Assembly (NCBI GenBank): GCA_965198865.1
Contig: CBDAQA010000003.1
Span: 124,001 to 188,000, forward strand
DNA from: CBDAQA01 sp965198865
GTDB lineage: Bacteria > Planctomycetota > Phycisphaerae > Tepidisphaerales > Tepidisphaeraceae
Direction: 5' to 3'
DNA length: 64,000 nucleotides
The position numbers and the translations under genes were made by a program. Each line of letters begins with the position of its first letter. Position 1 is the stretch's first letter. Below, piece by piece: positions 57,909-64,000 of this stretch. A model generated the notes under the pieces. That model saw only the letters and a list, made by a program, of their open reading frames with translations, had not been told where the DNA came from and ran no database searches.

Positions 57909-57939
57909 GAGCCCGGCCCTCCGGGCCGTCGCTAAACGG
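57909..57939. repeat. Intergenic palindrome, family B
   Basis: GAGCCCGGCCCTCCGGGCCG followed by TCGCTAAACGG, just downstream of the HNH gene (minus strand stop at 57955) and upstream of the broken DUF4058 copy. Confidence 0.85.
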
Positions 57940-57954
57940 TTGATACTTCCTCCG

Positions 57955-58671
57955 TCACTTCAACTCCACCGTCCAGTAAGCCGTGTCCAGGAACTGCTTC
58001 CAGCTGTGGTACCGCTCGTCGGCCAGCTTGATGCTGATGACGGGGCTCCGCCGCGGCTTCACCGGCTTGGTGATCAGGTGCATGTGCGCCTGGTCGGGCG
58101 TGCGACCGCCCTTCTTCACGTTGCACTTCACGCAGCAGCAGACGATGTTCGTCCACGTCGCCTTCCCGCCCTGGCTCTTGGGCACCACGTGGTCCAGCGA
58201 CAGCTCCGTCGTCGCGTACCGCTTCCCGCAGTACTGGCACTTGCTGCCGTCCCGGGCGTAGATGTTCCGGCGGTTGAACTTCACGTCCTGCTTGGGCAGC
58301 TTGTCGTACCCCAACAGCCGGATGATGCGCGGCACTGCCACGTCGAACCGCACCGTCTTGATCCAGTCGTGACCCTCGGGCTCGAACTCGCGCTTGAGCT
58401 GGCTCAGCTCCGTCCAGCCGACGAAGTCGAAGTTCTGCCACCGGCTCTGGCCGGCGGCGTCCTTCTCGATGTGGACCACCTCGGCCAGGTCCCGGCACAG
58501 CATCGAGATCGCGCGCCGCACGTTGATGACGCGGATCGCCTGGTAGTACCGGTTCAGCACCAGCACGTTCGCGTTCAACGCCGCGCCGATCGCCGCCACG
58601 GCCGGCGTCATGGCGCCTGCCGACAAGTCGACACCGTTCAGGGGGGAGCATGCACCTGCGAACTGGCTCAT
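57955..58671 (-). CDS. HNH endonuclease
   Basis: 238 residues from ATG 58671. The HNH/zinc module is at about 138-190: CQYCGKRYATTELSLDHVVPKSQGG, then NIVCCCVKCNVKKGGRTPDQA, giving two Cys pairs for structural zinc and the His-Asn-His residues for metal and catalysis. The N-terminal part (about 35-135, VLVLNRYYQAIRVINVRRAI) matches the region typical of solitary chromosomal HNH proteins. No restriction or phage partner is near. Possibly a DNA repair or nicking enzyme. A plausible promoter lies at 58857-58886. Confidence 0.9.
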   Translation of the reverse strand: MSQFAGACSPLNGVDLSAGAMTPAVAAIGAALNANVLVLNRYYQAIRVINVRRAISMLCRDLAEVVHIEKDAAGQSRWQNFDFVGWTELSQLKREFEPEGHDWIKTVRFDVAVPRIIRLLGYDKLPKQDVKFNRRNIYARDGSKCQYCGKRYATTELSLDHVVPKSQGGKATWTNIVCCCVKCNVKKGGRTPDQAHMHLITKPVKPRRSPVISIKLADERYHSWKQFLDTAYWTVELK

Positions 58672-58856
58672 ACCGGTCCTCTCTGGGAACGACCCACAAA
58701 GCCGCACGCGTGTCCCAGACCGTGTCTGTCGGGCACGACGCTGGGGACCAGGCCTCCGCCGCGATTGGTCTTCGCGTCGGGAGCGCATCCACGCCCGGGC
58801 TTGTTGGGGTCGCCCGGATCGGGCTGCTGGCGGTCCACAGTCTGTGTGGCACCCCG

Positions 58857-58886
58857 ATGATATCGTAATCTGACGGTAAAGATCAA
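58857..58886 (-). promoter_or_regulatory. Candidate promoter of the HNH gene
   Basis: On the minus strand: TTGATC (58886-58881), an 18-base spacer, TATCAT (58862-58857). This is a good sigma70-type match in an AT-rich patch of an otherwise GC-rich 280-base gap. It would give a leader of about 180 bases before the HNH ATG. Confidence 0.5.
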
Positions 58887-58951
58887 CACCTTGTACGGGC
58901 GCGGTTAGCCAGTACGGGTCCCGAGGCTCGCTGGTCGCCGCCGCTCCCCGC

Positions 58952-60205
58952 TCACGCCTCGACGACCCGCAGCGGTCGGATCACCCTCAGCAGGCCGAGC
59001 GTCACGCCTGCCATCACGGCTGAAACAGCGATCGTCATCGCCACCGCCAGCGACTGCACCGCCACCAGCCGGAAGTGGGCCATGGTCGACTGCCCGCCGG
59101 CGAACATCGCCGCCGCCAACATGCCCCAGATCGCCCCGACGCCGTGGACGGCAATCAGCCCTGCCGGGTCGTCCAGCCGCGCCCGCCGATCCATGAACCC
59201 CGCCGCCGCCGGCACCAGCGCGCCGGCGACCAGCCCGATCATGACCGCCCCCAAGCTGCCCACCGCCACGCACCCGGCGCTGATCGCCACCAGCCCGCCC
59301 AGCACCCCGGTGTACGCGCTGACCAGGTCAGCCCGCCCATAGCGGGTGCGACCGTAGAACATGCCACCGAACCCGCCCGCGGCCGCAGCGAGAACCGCGT
59401 TCATGCCCGTGCGGGCCAGCGCGTCTCCGTCCACCGAATTGAACGCCGTCGGGTGCGCCAGCAGGCTCGCCATCAGGTACGGCACCCACCCGGCGATCAC
59501 CAGCGCGACGCCCACCGCCACCATCGGCAGGTTGCCGTACGCGACGGCGGGCGCCGTCCGTTTCACGCGCAGCGAGTGGGAGGCGTAATCCAGCACGGGT
59601 GGCGCGACGGCCTTCCTCTCGCCGTTGTCGTCAACGGTCATGCCGCCGTACCAACTGGTCCGCGACCCCACGGCCGCCACGCCCACCGCCGCGAACACGG
59701 CACCCGACAGGTGGACCGCCATCGCCCCGCCGAAGTCGACCACGTTCAGCTGCCGCAGCCACCCGAACCACACCAGGTGCCCCACCACCGGGAACACGAT
59801 CCCGCCGAGGACGGCCGACACCACGACCGAAACGTGGAACCGCGCCCGCTCCGCGATCGCCCCCGCGATCACGGCGCCGCCGATCGTCGCGACGATCGCG
59901 TGGAAGAGCTCCGTCCCCGACGACTCGCTCGACTGCGACAGGAACAGCCCCATGTCGAACGCGACGATGGGCCCGCGGCCGAACAGCAGCGCCGCCCCGA
60001 CGGCCCAGAACGCCAGTCCCGCCGCCGCCACCTCTGCGATGGCCCGCAACAGCGTCTCGGCCGCGTCCCGCGGCCGCACCGTCCCGCCGATCAGCAACCC
60101 CAGCCCCGCCCGCACCAACGCGGTGCCCGCGCCGAACACCAACAGCCACATGATCGACAAGGTCGCCTCCGAGTTCGTCCCCGCAACAGCATGCGAGTTG
60201 TACAC
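58952..60205 (-). CDS. Ammonium transporter (Amt)-like protein
   Basis: 417 residues from GTG 60205 (the exact start is uncertain; the first helix begins near ATLSIMWLLVFGAG). Amt/Rh fold, eleven helices: GAIAERARFHVSVVVSAVLG, VDFGGAMAVHLSGAVFAAVG (first pore His), AAGGFGGMFYGRTRYG, AVHGVGAIWGMLAAAMF (second pore His). The two pore histidines are kept, but other parts of the Amt signature differ (DDPAGLIAVHGVG), so the protein is a divergent member. No glnK/glnB is adjacent, so it may not be under standard PII control. In the cytoplasmic membrane. Confidence 0.85.
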   Translation of the reverse strand: MYNSHAVAGTNSEATLSIMWLLVFGAGTALVRAGLGLLIGGTVRPRDAAETLLRAIAEVAAAGLAFWAVGAALLFGRGPIVAFDMGLFLSQSSESSGTELFHAIVATIGGAVIAGAIAERARFHVSVVVSAVLGGIVFPVVGHLVWFGWLRQLNVVDFGGAMAVHLSGAVFAAVGVAAVGSRTSWYGGMTVDDNGERKAVAPPVLDYASHSLRVKRTAPAVAYGNLPMVAVGVALVIAGWVPYLMASLLAHPTAFNSVDGDALARTGMNAVLAAAAGGFGGMFYGRTRYGRADLVSAYTGVLGGLVAISAGCVAVGSLGAVMIGLVAGALVPAAAGFMDRRARLDDPAGLIAVHGVGAIWGMLAAAMFAGGQSTMAHFRLVAVQSLAVAMTIAVSAVMAGVTLGLLRVIRPLRVVEA

Positions 60206-60227
60206 GGTGCGTGGCGATTCGGGGACA

Positions 60228-60366
60228 GAGCCGGGCCGTGTCGGCCCGTGGCGAGGTCGTACTCGACGTCGCGTCTCGCGCGACAGGCATGGGACTCAGA
60301 GCTCGCGTCAACCGCGCGAGACGCGTTGCGGCATACCGCAACGCTCGGGCCGACACGGCCCGGCTC
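60228..60366. repeat. Nested inverted repeat between amt and the synthase gene
   Basis: Outer perfect 21-base arms 60228-60248 (GAGCCGGGCCGTGTCGGCCC...) and 60346-60366. Inner 13-base arms CGCGTCTCGCGCG (60270-60282) and CGCGCGAGACGCG (60313-60325). The 139-base unit lies between the Amt gene start and the synthase stop, on the same transcript direction. Confidence 0.85.
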
Positions 60367-60378
60367 CGTTTGGATTCT

Positions 60379-61623
60379 TCACTTCGCCCGCCGCAGCACC
60401 AGCGACGTGTTGTGCCCGCCGAAGCCGAAGCTGTTCGACATCACGACCGCCAGCCGCCGCTCGCGCGGCTTGTTCGGCACGTAGTCCAGGTCACACCCCT
60501 CGCCGGGCGCGTCGAGGTTCACGGTGGCCGGCACCAGGTTGCGGTCGATCGACAGCGCGGCGATGGCGGCCGACAGCGCCCCGGCCGCGCCGAGCAGGTG
60601 GCCGGCCTGGCCCTTGACGGAGCTGACCATCAGCCGGTCGGCGTGCGCGCCGAACACGGCCCGCACGCCGCGCGTCTCGGCCAGGTCGCCCAGGTCGGTG
60701 CTGGTGCCGTGGGCGTTGATGTACTCGACGTCGTCGGTGTTGAGCGCCGCATCCGCCAGCGCCAGCCGCATGGCGGTGGCGGCCCCCGCGCCATTGACCT
60801 CCGGCGACGTGATGTGGTACGCGTCGGCGCTCACGCCGTACCCGGCCAGCTCGGCGTAGATCTCCGCGCCGCGGCGACGCGCGTGGCCCGCCTCCTCCAG
60901 CACCACGACGGCCGCCCCCTCGCTCAGCACGAACCCGTCCCGATCCTTGTCCCACGGCCGGCTGGCGCGCGTCGGATCCTCGTTGCGCGATGACAGCGCG
61001 CGGGCGGCGCAGAAGCTGCCCAGGCCCAGCTCGCACAGCGCCGCCTCGGATCCCCCGGCCAGCATCACGTCGGCCAAGCCGGTGGCGATGGCACGCCCGG
61101 CGTCGCCGATCGCGTTGCTGCCGGTGGAGCAGGCGGTGGAGATCACGCTGTTGGGCCCCTTGAGTCCGAAGCGGATCGACACCTGCGCCCCGGCCGCGTT
61201 GGTCATCAGTTTGGGCACGGTGAACGGGCTCACCCGCCCGACGCCGCGGTCGAGCAGCACCTTGTACTGCTCCTGGATCGTCTCCAGCCCGCCGATGCCG
61301 CTGCCGATGATCACGCCGCACCGCTCGGCCGTCTCGACGGCCATGTCGAGGCCCGCGTCGGCCACCGCGCCGATCGACGCGGCCACGGCGAACTGCGCGA
61401 AGCGGTCCATCCGCTTCGCGTCCCGGCCGTCGATGCCGTACCGGGTCGGGTCGAAGTCGCTCACCTCGCCGCCGAAGCGCACGGGGAACGCCGACGCGTC
61501 CCACCGCCGGATCGGCCCGATGCCGCTCCGCCCCGTCCACAGCGCGTCGACCAGCCCCTCGACCGTGTCGCCCAGCGACGTGAGGAAACCCAACCCGGTG
61601 ATCACGACCTGCCTGCCCGTCAT
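60379..61623 (-). CDS. fabF: Beta-ketoacyl-ACP synthase II-like
   Basis: 414 residues from ATG 61623. A thiolase-fold condensing enzyme that elongates acyl-ACP with malonyl-ACP. Catalytic Cys 165 in TACSTGSNAIGDA, His 305 in NAHGTSTD, Lys 337 and His 342 in SVKGQAGHLLGAAGA, all four in the right places. NSFGFGGHNTSLV near the end is the standard FabF closing. It follows a second synthase on the same strand with a repeat between them. The pair suggests specialised fatty-acid or polyketide-type elongation, and no ACP gene is seen nearby. Confidence 0.95.
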   Translation of the reverse strand: MTGRQVVITGLGFLTSLGDTVEGLVDALWTGRSGIGPIRRWDASAFPVRFGGEVSDFDPTRYGIDGRDAKRMDRFAQFAVAASIGAVADAGLDMAVETAERCGVIIGSGIGGLETIQEQYKVLLDRGVGRVSPFTVPKLMTNAAGAQVSIRFGLKGPNSVISTACSTGSNAIGDAGRAIATGLADVMLAGGSEAALCELGLGSFCAARALSSRNEDPTRASRPWDKDRDGFVLSEGAAVVVLEEAGHARRRGAEIYAELAGYGVSADAYHITSPEVNGAGAATAMRLALADAALNTDDVEYINAHGTSTDLGDLAETRGVRAVFGAHADRLMVSSVKGQAGHLLGAAGALSAAIAALSIDRNLVPATVNLDAPGEGCDLDYVPNKPRERRLAVVMSNSFGFGGHNTSLVLRRAK

Positions 61624-61654
61624 GCGAACCTCAATCGGAGAAAAGCATCCACCA

Positions 61655-61803
61655 CGGAGACACGGAGGCACGGAGAACAGGAGACCGAAGAAACCACGGA
61701 TGCACACCGATGCACACCGATCAATCCGTCGCCCTCAATCCCGCGTGCATCGGTGTGATTGTCTGGTTCCAACTTCCTCTCCGTGTCTCCGTGACTCCGT
61801 GGT
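61655..61803. repeat. Double nested inverted repeat, family C
   Basis: An outer stem of CCACCACGGAGACACGGAGG and its complement near 61777-61803 encloses an inner stem CCACGGATGCACACCGATGC with GTGCATCGGTGTGATTGTCT. It occupies the 192-base space between the two synthase genes. Confidence 0.85.
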
Positions 61804-61815
61804 AGATCCGGCGCT

Positions 61816-63150
61816 TCAAACGCGCCCGATCACCAGCGTGTCGTTCTGCCCGCCGAATCCGATGTTGTTCGACAGCACGACGTCCAGCCCCGGGGCGGCC
61901 CGCGCCACGTTCGGCACGTAGTCCAGGTCGCACTCGGGGTCGGGCGTGTCCAGGTTGATCGTCGGCGGCAGCACGCGGTCGCGCAGCGCCAGCACGCAGG
62001 CGATGAACTCGACCGCCCCGGCGGCCGTGATGAAGTGGCCCAGCATGCTCTTGATGCTGCTCACCGGCGGCACGGCGTGCCCGGCGAACACCGTCTTGAT
62101 CGCCAGCGTCTCGTGCCCGTCGTTCTCCTTCGTGCCGGTGCCGTGGGCGTTCACGTAACCGACGGCCGCCGGGGAGACCCGCGCGTCGGCCAGCGCGGCC
62201 CGCATGGCGCCGATCATGCCCTCGCTCTGCGGGTGCTGGTCGGTGATGCGGTAGGCGTCGGCCGTGGAGCCGTAGCCCAGCACCTCGGCCAAGCGGGGCG
62301 CGCCGCGGGCTGTGGCGTGCTCGAGCGTCTCGAGGATGACGATGCCGGCCCCCTCGCCGAGGACGAAGCCGGCGCGGTCGGCGTCGAACGGTCGGCTGGC
62401 GGTGGCCGGGGCGCCGGGCCACTCGCTCATGGCGGTCAGGCGGTTGAAGCCGGTCACGCCCAACGGGTGGATCATGCTGTGCGCCCCGCCGGTCACCATC
62501 ACGTCGGCGTCGCCGCGGCGCAGGATCGCCGTCGCCTCGCCGATCGCCTGCGCCCCGGCGGCGCACGCCGTCATGCTGTTCATCGCCGGGCCACGGGCAC
62601 CGGTGAGCAGGGCCAGGTGCGTCAGCGCCAGGTGCGGCTCCTGCTCCAGCTCGCGCAGCGCGTCCATGCGGGCCGTCGCCACCTCGGCCCACTTGCGGAC
62701 GTCGACCGATTGGGTGGCCGGGTCCCACGCGGTCAGCGCGGCGGCGGTGAACGCGTCGAAGTCGAGCGACCCCTCGCCGGCCGACAGGTACAGGCCGACG
62801 CGGTCCAGGTCCAACGTCGGGAACCGATCGAGCCCCGCCCCGCGCCACGCCTGGGCGCACGCGCCCAGGGCGAACCGCGTGCTGCGGCCGGCCGTGCGGT
62901 GGGGCTCGGCGTCGGGCACGTCGGCGCACAGCTGGTAGTCGCGCACCTCGGCCGAGAACGTCGTCGGGAACGTGGCGGCGTCGAACAGCGTCGTCCGCCC
63001 GACGCCCGAGGCGCCGCCGACCAGTCGCCGCCACACCGGCTCGATCGCGTGGCCCAGCGGCGTGACCCAGCCCAGCCCGGTGACCACGACGCGCCGGCGG
63101 CCGGCGGCGTCGGTCGGGCGGGGGTTGTCCTGCATCGCATCGGCGTCCAC
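61816..63150 (-). CDS. Second beta-ketoacyl synthase, FabF-like
   Basis: 444 residues from a GTG at 63150, preferred over the ATG at 63135 because GGAGGG lies 6 bases upstream. Catalytic residues Cys 196 (MNSMTACAAGAQAIGEA), His 336 (NAHGTGTKEND), Lys 367 and His 372 (SIKSMLGHFITAAGA) are all present. Compared with the downstream FabF it has a longer N-terminal insert (about 80-160, AEPHRTAGRSTRFALG ... VRKWAEVATARMD), as in synthases of planctomycete secondary lipid clusters. It begins beside a probable TetR operator and is divergent from the regulator gene. Confidence 0.92.
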   Translation of the reverse strand: MDADAMQDNPRPTDAAGRRRVVVTGLGWVTPLGHAIEPVWRRLVGGASGVGRTTLFDAATFPTTFSAEVRDYQLCADVPDAEPHRTAGRSTRFALGACAQAWRGAGLDRFPTLDLDRVGLYLSAGEGSLDFDAFTAAALTAWDPATQSVDVRKWAEVATARMDALRELEQEPHLALTHLALLTGARGPAMNSMTACAAGAQAIGEATAILRRGDADVMVTGGAHSMIHPLGVTGFNRLTAMSEWPGAPATASRPFDADRAGFVLGEGAGIVILETLEHATARGAPRLAEVLGYGSTADAYRITDQHPQSEGMIGAMRAALADARVSPAAVGYVNAHGTGTKENDGHETLAIKTVFAGHAVPPVSSIKSMLGHFITAAGAVEFIACVLALRDRVLPPTINLDTPDPECDLDYVPNVARAAPGLDVVLSNNIGFGGQNDTLVIGRV

Positions 63151-63167
63151 GGTCGGCCCTCCGGTTA

Positions 63168-63204
63168 GATGACGGCCATCATAGATGCAATGATGACGGT
63201 CATC
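63168..63204. promoter_or_regulatory. Double operator-like site between the synthase and tetR
   Basis: Two 13-base palindromes, GATGACGGCCATC (63168-63180) and GATGACGGTCATC (63192-63204), with centres 24 bases apart. A -10-like TATGAT on the minus strand (63183-63178) overlaps the first, and TAAAAT (63207-63212) lies just after the second. The layout suits repression of both divergent genes by the adjacent TetR protein. Confidence 0.65.
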
Positions 63205-63274
63205 CTGTAAAATGTCCACCGGTCCGGTCGGGCGGGCGGTGACGCCGGGCTGCTGGCGCGTTGGAGGTAGGTCG

Positions 63275-63859
63275 ATGCGGGTGACACGGGAAGCGGCGGC
63301 GCGGACGCGCAGGCGGATCATCGACACGGCCGGGCGGCTGTTCCGCGAGCGCGGGTTCGACGGCGTCGGCGTCGCCGACCTCATGCGCGAGGCGGGGCTG
63401 ACGCACGGCGGGTTCTACGGCCACTTCGACTCCAAGGAGCACCTGGTCGCCGAGGCGACCGCCGGCGTCGGGGCCCGCGCGACCGAGCGCTGGGCCAAGG
63501 TGGCGGCCGAGCATCCTGAGCGACCGTTGGCGGCGGTGGCGGCGGGCTACCTGTCCGACCGGCACGTCGAACGGCCCGGCCAAGGCTGCTGGATGGCGGC
63601 GACCGGGGCCGACCTGTCGCGGCAACCGTCGGCCGTCCGCCGCGGCGTGGCGGCGGGCGTGCGCGGGTTCGTCGAACTGTTGGCGAGCCTGTCCCCCGGC
63701 CGGTCGGCGGCCGTGCGGCGGGAGCGGGCGTTGGCCGCGTATGCAGGGTGGGTTGGGGCGATCGTGTTGGCCCGCGCGGTGGACGATCCGGAACTGGCGA
63801 GGGAGATTCTGGACGCCGTGGCGGCGGCGGTGCCGGGCGGGGGGGTGACGCGGGGGTGA
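63275..63859 (+). CDS. TetR-family transcriptional repressor
   Basis: 194 residues from ATG 63275, with GGAGG 7-11 bases upstream. The helix-turn-helix lies at about 20-58: IIDTAGRLFRERGFDGVGVADLMREAGLTHGGFYGHFDSKE, with GLTHGGFYGHF the recognition part. The C-terminal helical part (about 65-190) binds an unknown ligand; GCWMAATGADLSRQP resembles the AcrR/TetR_C group. Divergent from the synthase gene with a double palindrome between, so it probably regulates itself and the two synthases, perhaps in response to an acyl compound. Confidence 0.9.
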   Translation: MRVTREAAARTRRRIIDTAGRLFRERGFDGVGVADLMREAGLTHGGFYGHFDSKEHLVAEATAGVGARATERWAKVAAEHPERPLAAVAAGYLSDRHVERPGQGCWMAATGADLSRQPSAVRRGVAAGVRGFVELLASLSPGRSAAVRRERALAAYAGWVGAIVLARAVDDPELAREILDAVAAAVPGGGVTRG

Positions 63860-63878
63860 GGTGGATCGGCCCTTCTAG

Positions 63879-63919
63879 CCGCGGCCGGGAGGCCGCGGTC
63901 CGCGGGCTGCCGCCCGCGG
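63879..63919. repeat. GC-rich palindromes after tetR
   Basis: CCGCGGCCGGGAGGCCGCGG (63879-63898) and CCGCGGGCTGCCGCCCGCGG (63900-63919) lie side by side. The second is nearly the same as the one at 12641-12660. They may end the tetR transcript and that of the gene from the right, but there is no T-tract. Confidence 0.75.
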
Positions 63920-63951
63920 CTGGAATGGGGGTGGGTGTTCGTCGCGCGCGG

Positions 63952-64000
63952 TCACCCCTCGTCTTCGGCGTCCACCGGCGTCACCGGTGCCTCCGGCTCC
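63952..64000 (-). CDS. C-terminal end of a gene running off the window
   Basis: On the minus strand the last codons read EPEAPVTPVDAEDEG followed by TGA at 63954-63952. An acidic Pro/Glu/Asp tail of this kind is frequent at the end of proteins, and codon use is coding-like, but only 16 codons are visible. The product cannot be named. Confidence 0.4.
   Translation of the reverse strand, partial: EPEAPVTPVDAEDEG

Noticed and set aside
57955..58671. HNH gene as part of a phage or restriction system
   Set aside because: No methylase, specificity subunit, terminase or other phage gene lies nearby; solitary HNH proteins of this type are common in planctomycetes.
10675..61803. Possible CRISPR array
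   Set aside because: The repeats are dispersed inverted repeats of different families, not direct repeats with equal spacers, and no cas gene is present.
1..64000. tRNA or rRNA genes
   Set aside because: I looked for cloverleaf-like segments and conserved rRNA stretches in the gaps and found none; the hairpins there are simple palindromes.

Overview
The window is about 64 kb of very GC-rich DNA (third codon positions almost all G or C). It carries about 60 real or broken protein genes on both strands, with no rRNA, tRNA or CRISPR array that I could recognise. Several features point to a planctomycete of the Phycisphaerae/Tepidisphaerales type. These are a surface protein with the LEDRRLLSA variant of the planctomycete LEPR-xLL N-terminal signal, a protein opening with a CDRCGFDLTG...CPECG zinc ribbon, repeated DUF4058 genes, a stand-alone LigD_N protein, an hpnC-hpnD-hpnE squalene cluster, and many intergenic palindromes. 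The taxonomic assignment is inference from gene content. It reads as ordinary chromosome: no phage, plasmid or conjugation genes and no recognisable transposase.

Layout. 1-3.4 kb: envelope/exopolysaccharide glycosyltransferases (GT2 fragment, two GT4) and an MBL-fold hydrolase. 3.6-4.7 kb: a membrane-anchored coiled-coil protein followed by a 53-residue membrane protein. 4.8-9.5 kb: GH51 arabinofuranosidase, LigD_N phosphoesterase-like protein, DUF3891 protein and an Rnl5/DraRnl-type RNA ligase with a Cys4 insertion. 9.6-15 kb, all minus: GT4, serA, TPR-like exported protein, aroB. 15-18.3 kb: two DUF2382 stress-type proteins, a YidB-like protein and a TraB/TIKI protein. 18.5-22.6 kb: hpnC-hpnD-membrane protein-hpnE, making squalene for hopanoids. 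22.9-25.5 kb: ABC-2 permease, SCO, DUF420 and a CPMC mini-protein, a copper/cytochrome oxidase assembly set, then an endonuclease III. 26-30.4 kb: small stress genes (DJ-1/PfpI, cupin, msrB, msrA) and two unknowns. 30.5-33.3 kb: GtrA-methyltransferase fusion and GT39-like transferase. 33.7-38.4 kb: glutaminase-like GtaA, M42 peptidase, DUF4058. 38.4-43.8 kb: xseA, AspT/YidE transporter, LutC-like protein and a zinc-ribbon membrane protein. 43.8-48.6 kb: GT4, rhamnulokinase, phosphodiesterase, YHS protein, ferredoxin. 48.9-54.4 kb: CARDB surface protein, M16-like protein without its zinc motif, ABC exporter. 54-58 kb: epoxide-hydrolase-like protein, thioesterase, lipoprotein and three further DUF4058 copies, two of them broken. 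58-64 kb: HNH nuclease, Amt-type transporter, two beta-ketoacyl synthases and a divergent TetR regulator with a double operator-like site.

The most striking non-genic feature is the density of inverted repeats. At least four families of short palindromes and several long nested inverted repeats fill most intergenic spaces. One 28-bp palindrome of a family that is otherwise intergenic lies in frame inside a glycosyltransferase gene. One nested repeat has 17-bp perfect terminal inverted repeats and a 4-bp target duplication, like a MITE. The best candidates for a new system are the nucleic-acid end-repair neighbourhood at 6.3-9.5 kb (LigD_N protein plus zinc-ribbon RNA ligase behind an intrinsic terminator) and the mobile palindromes themselves.
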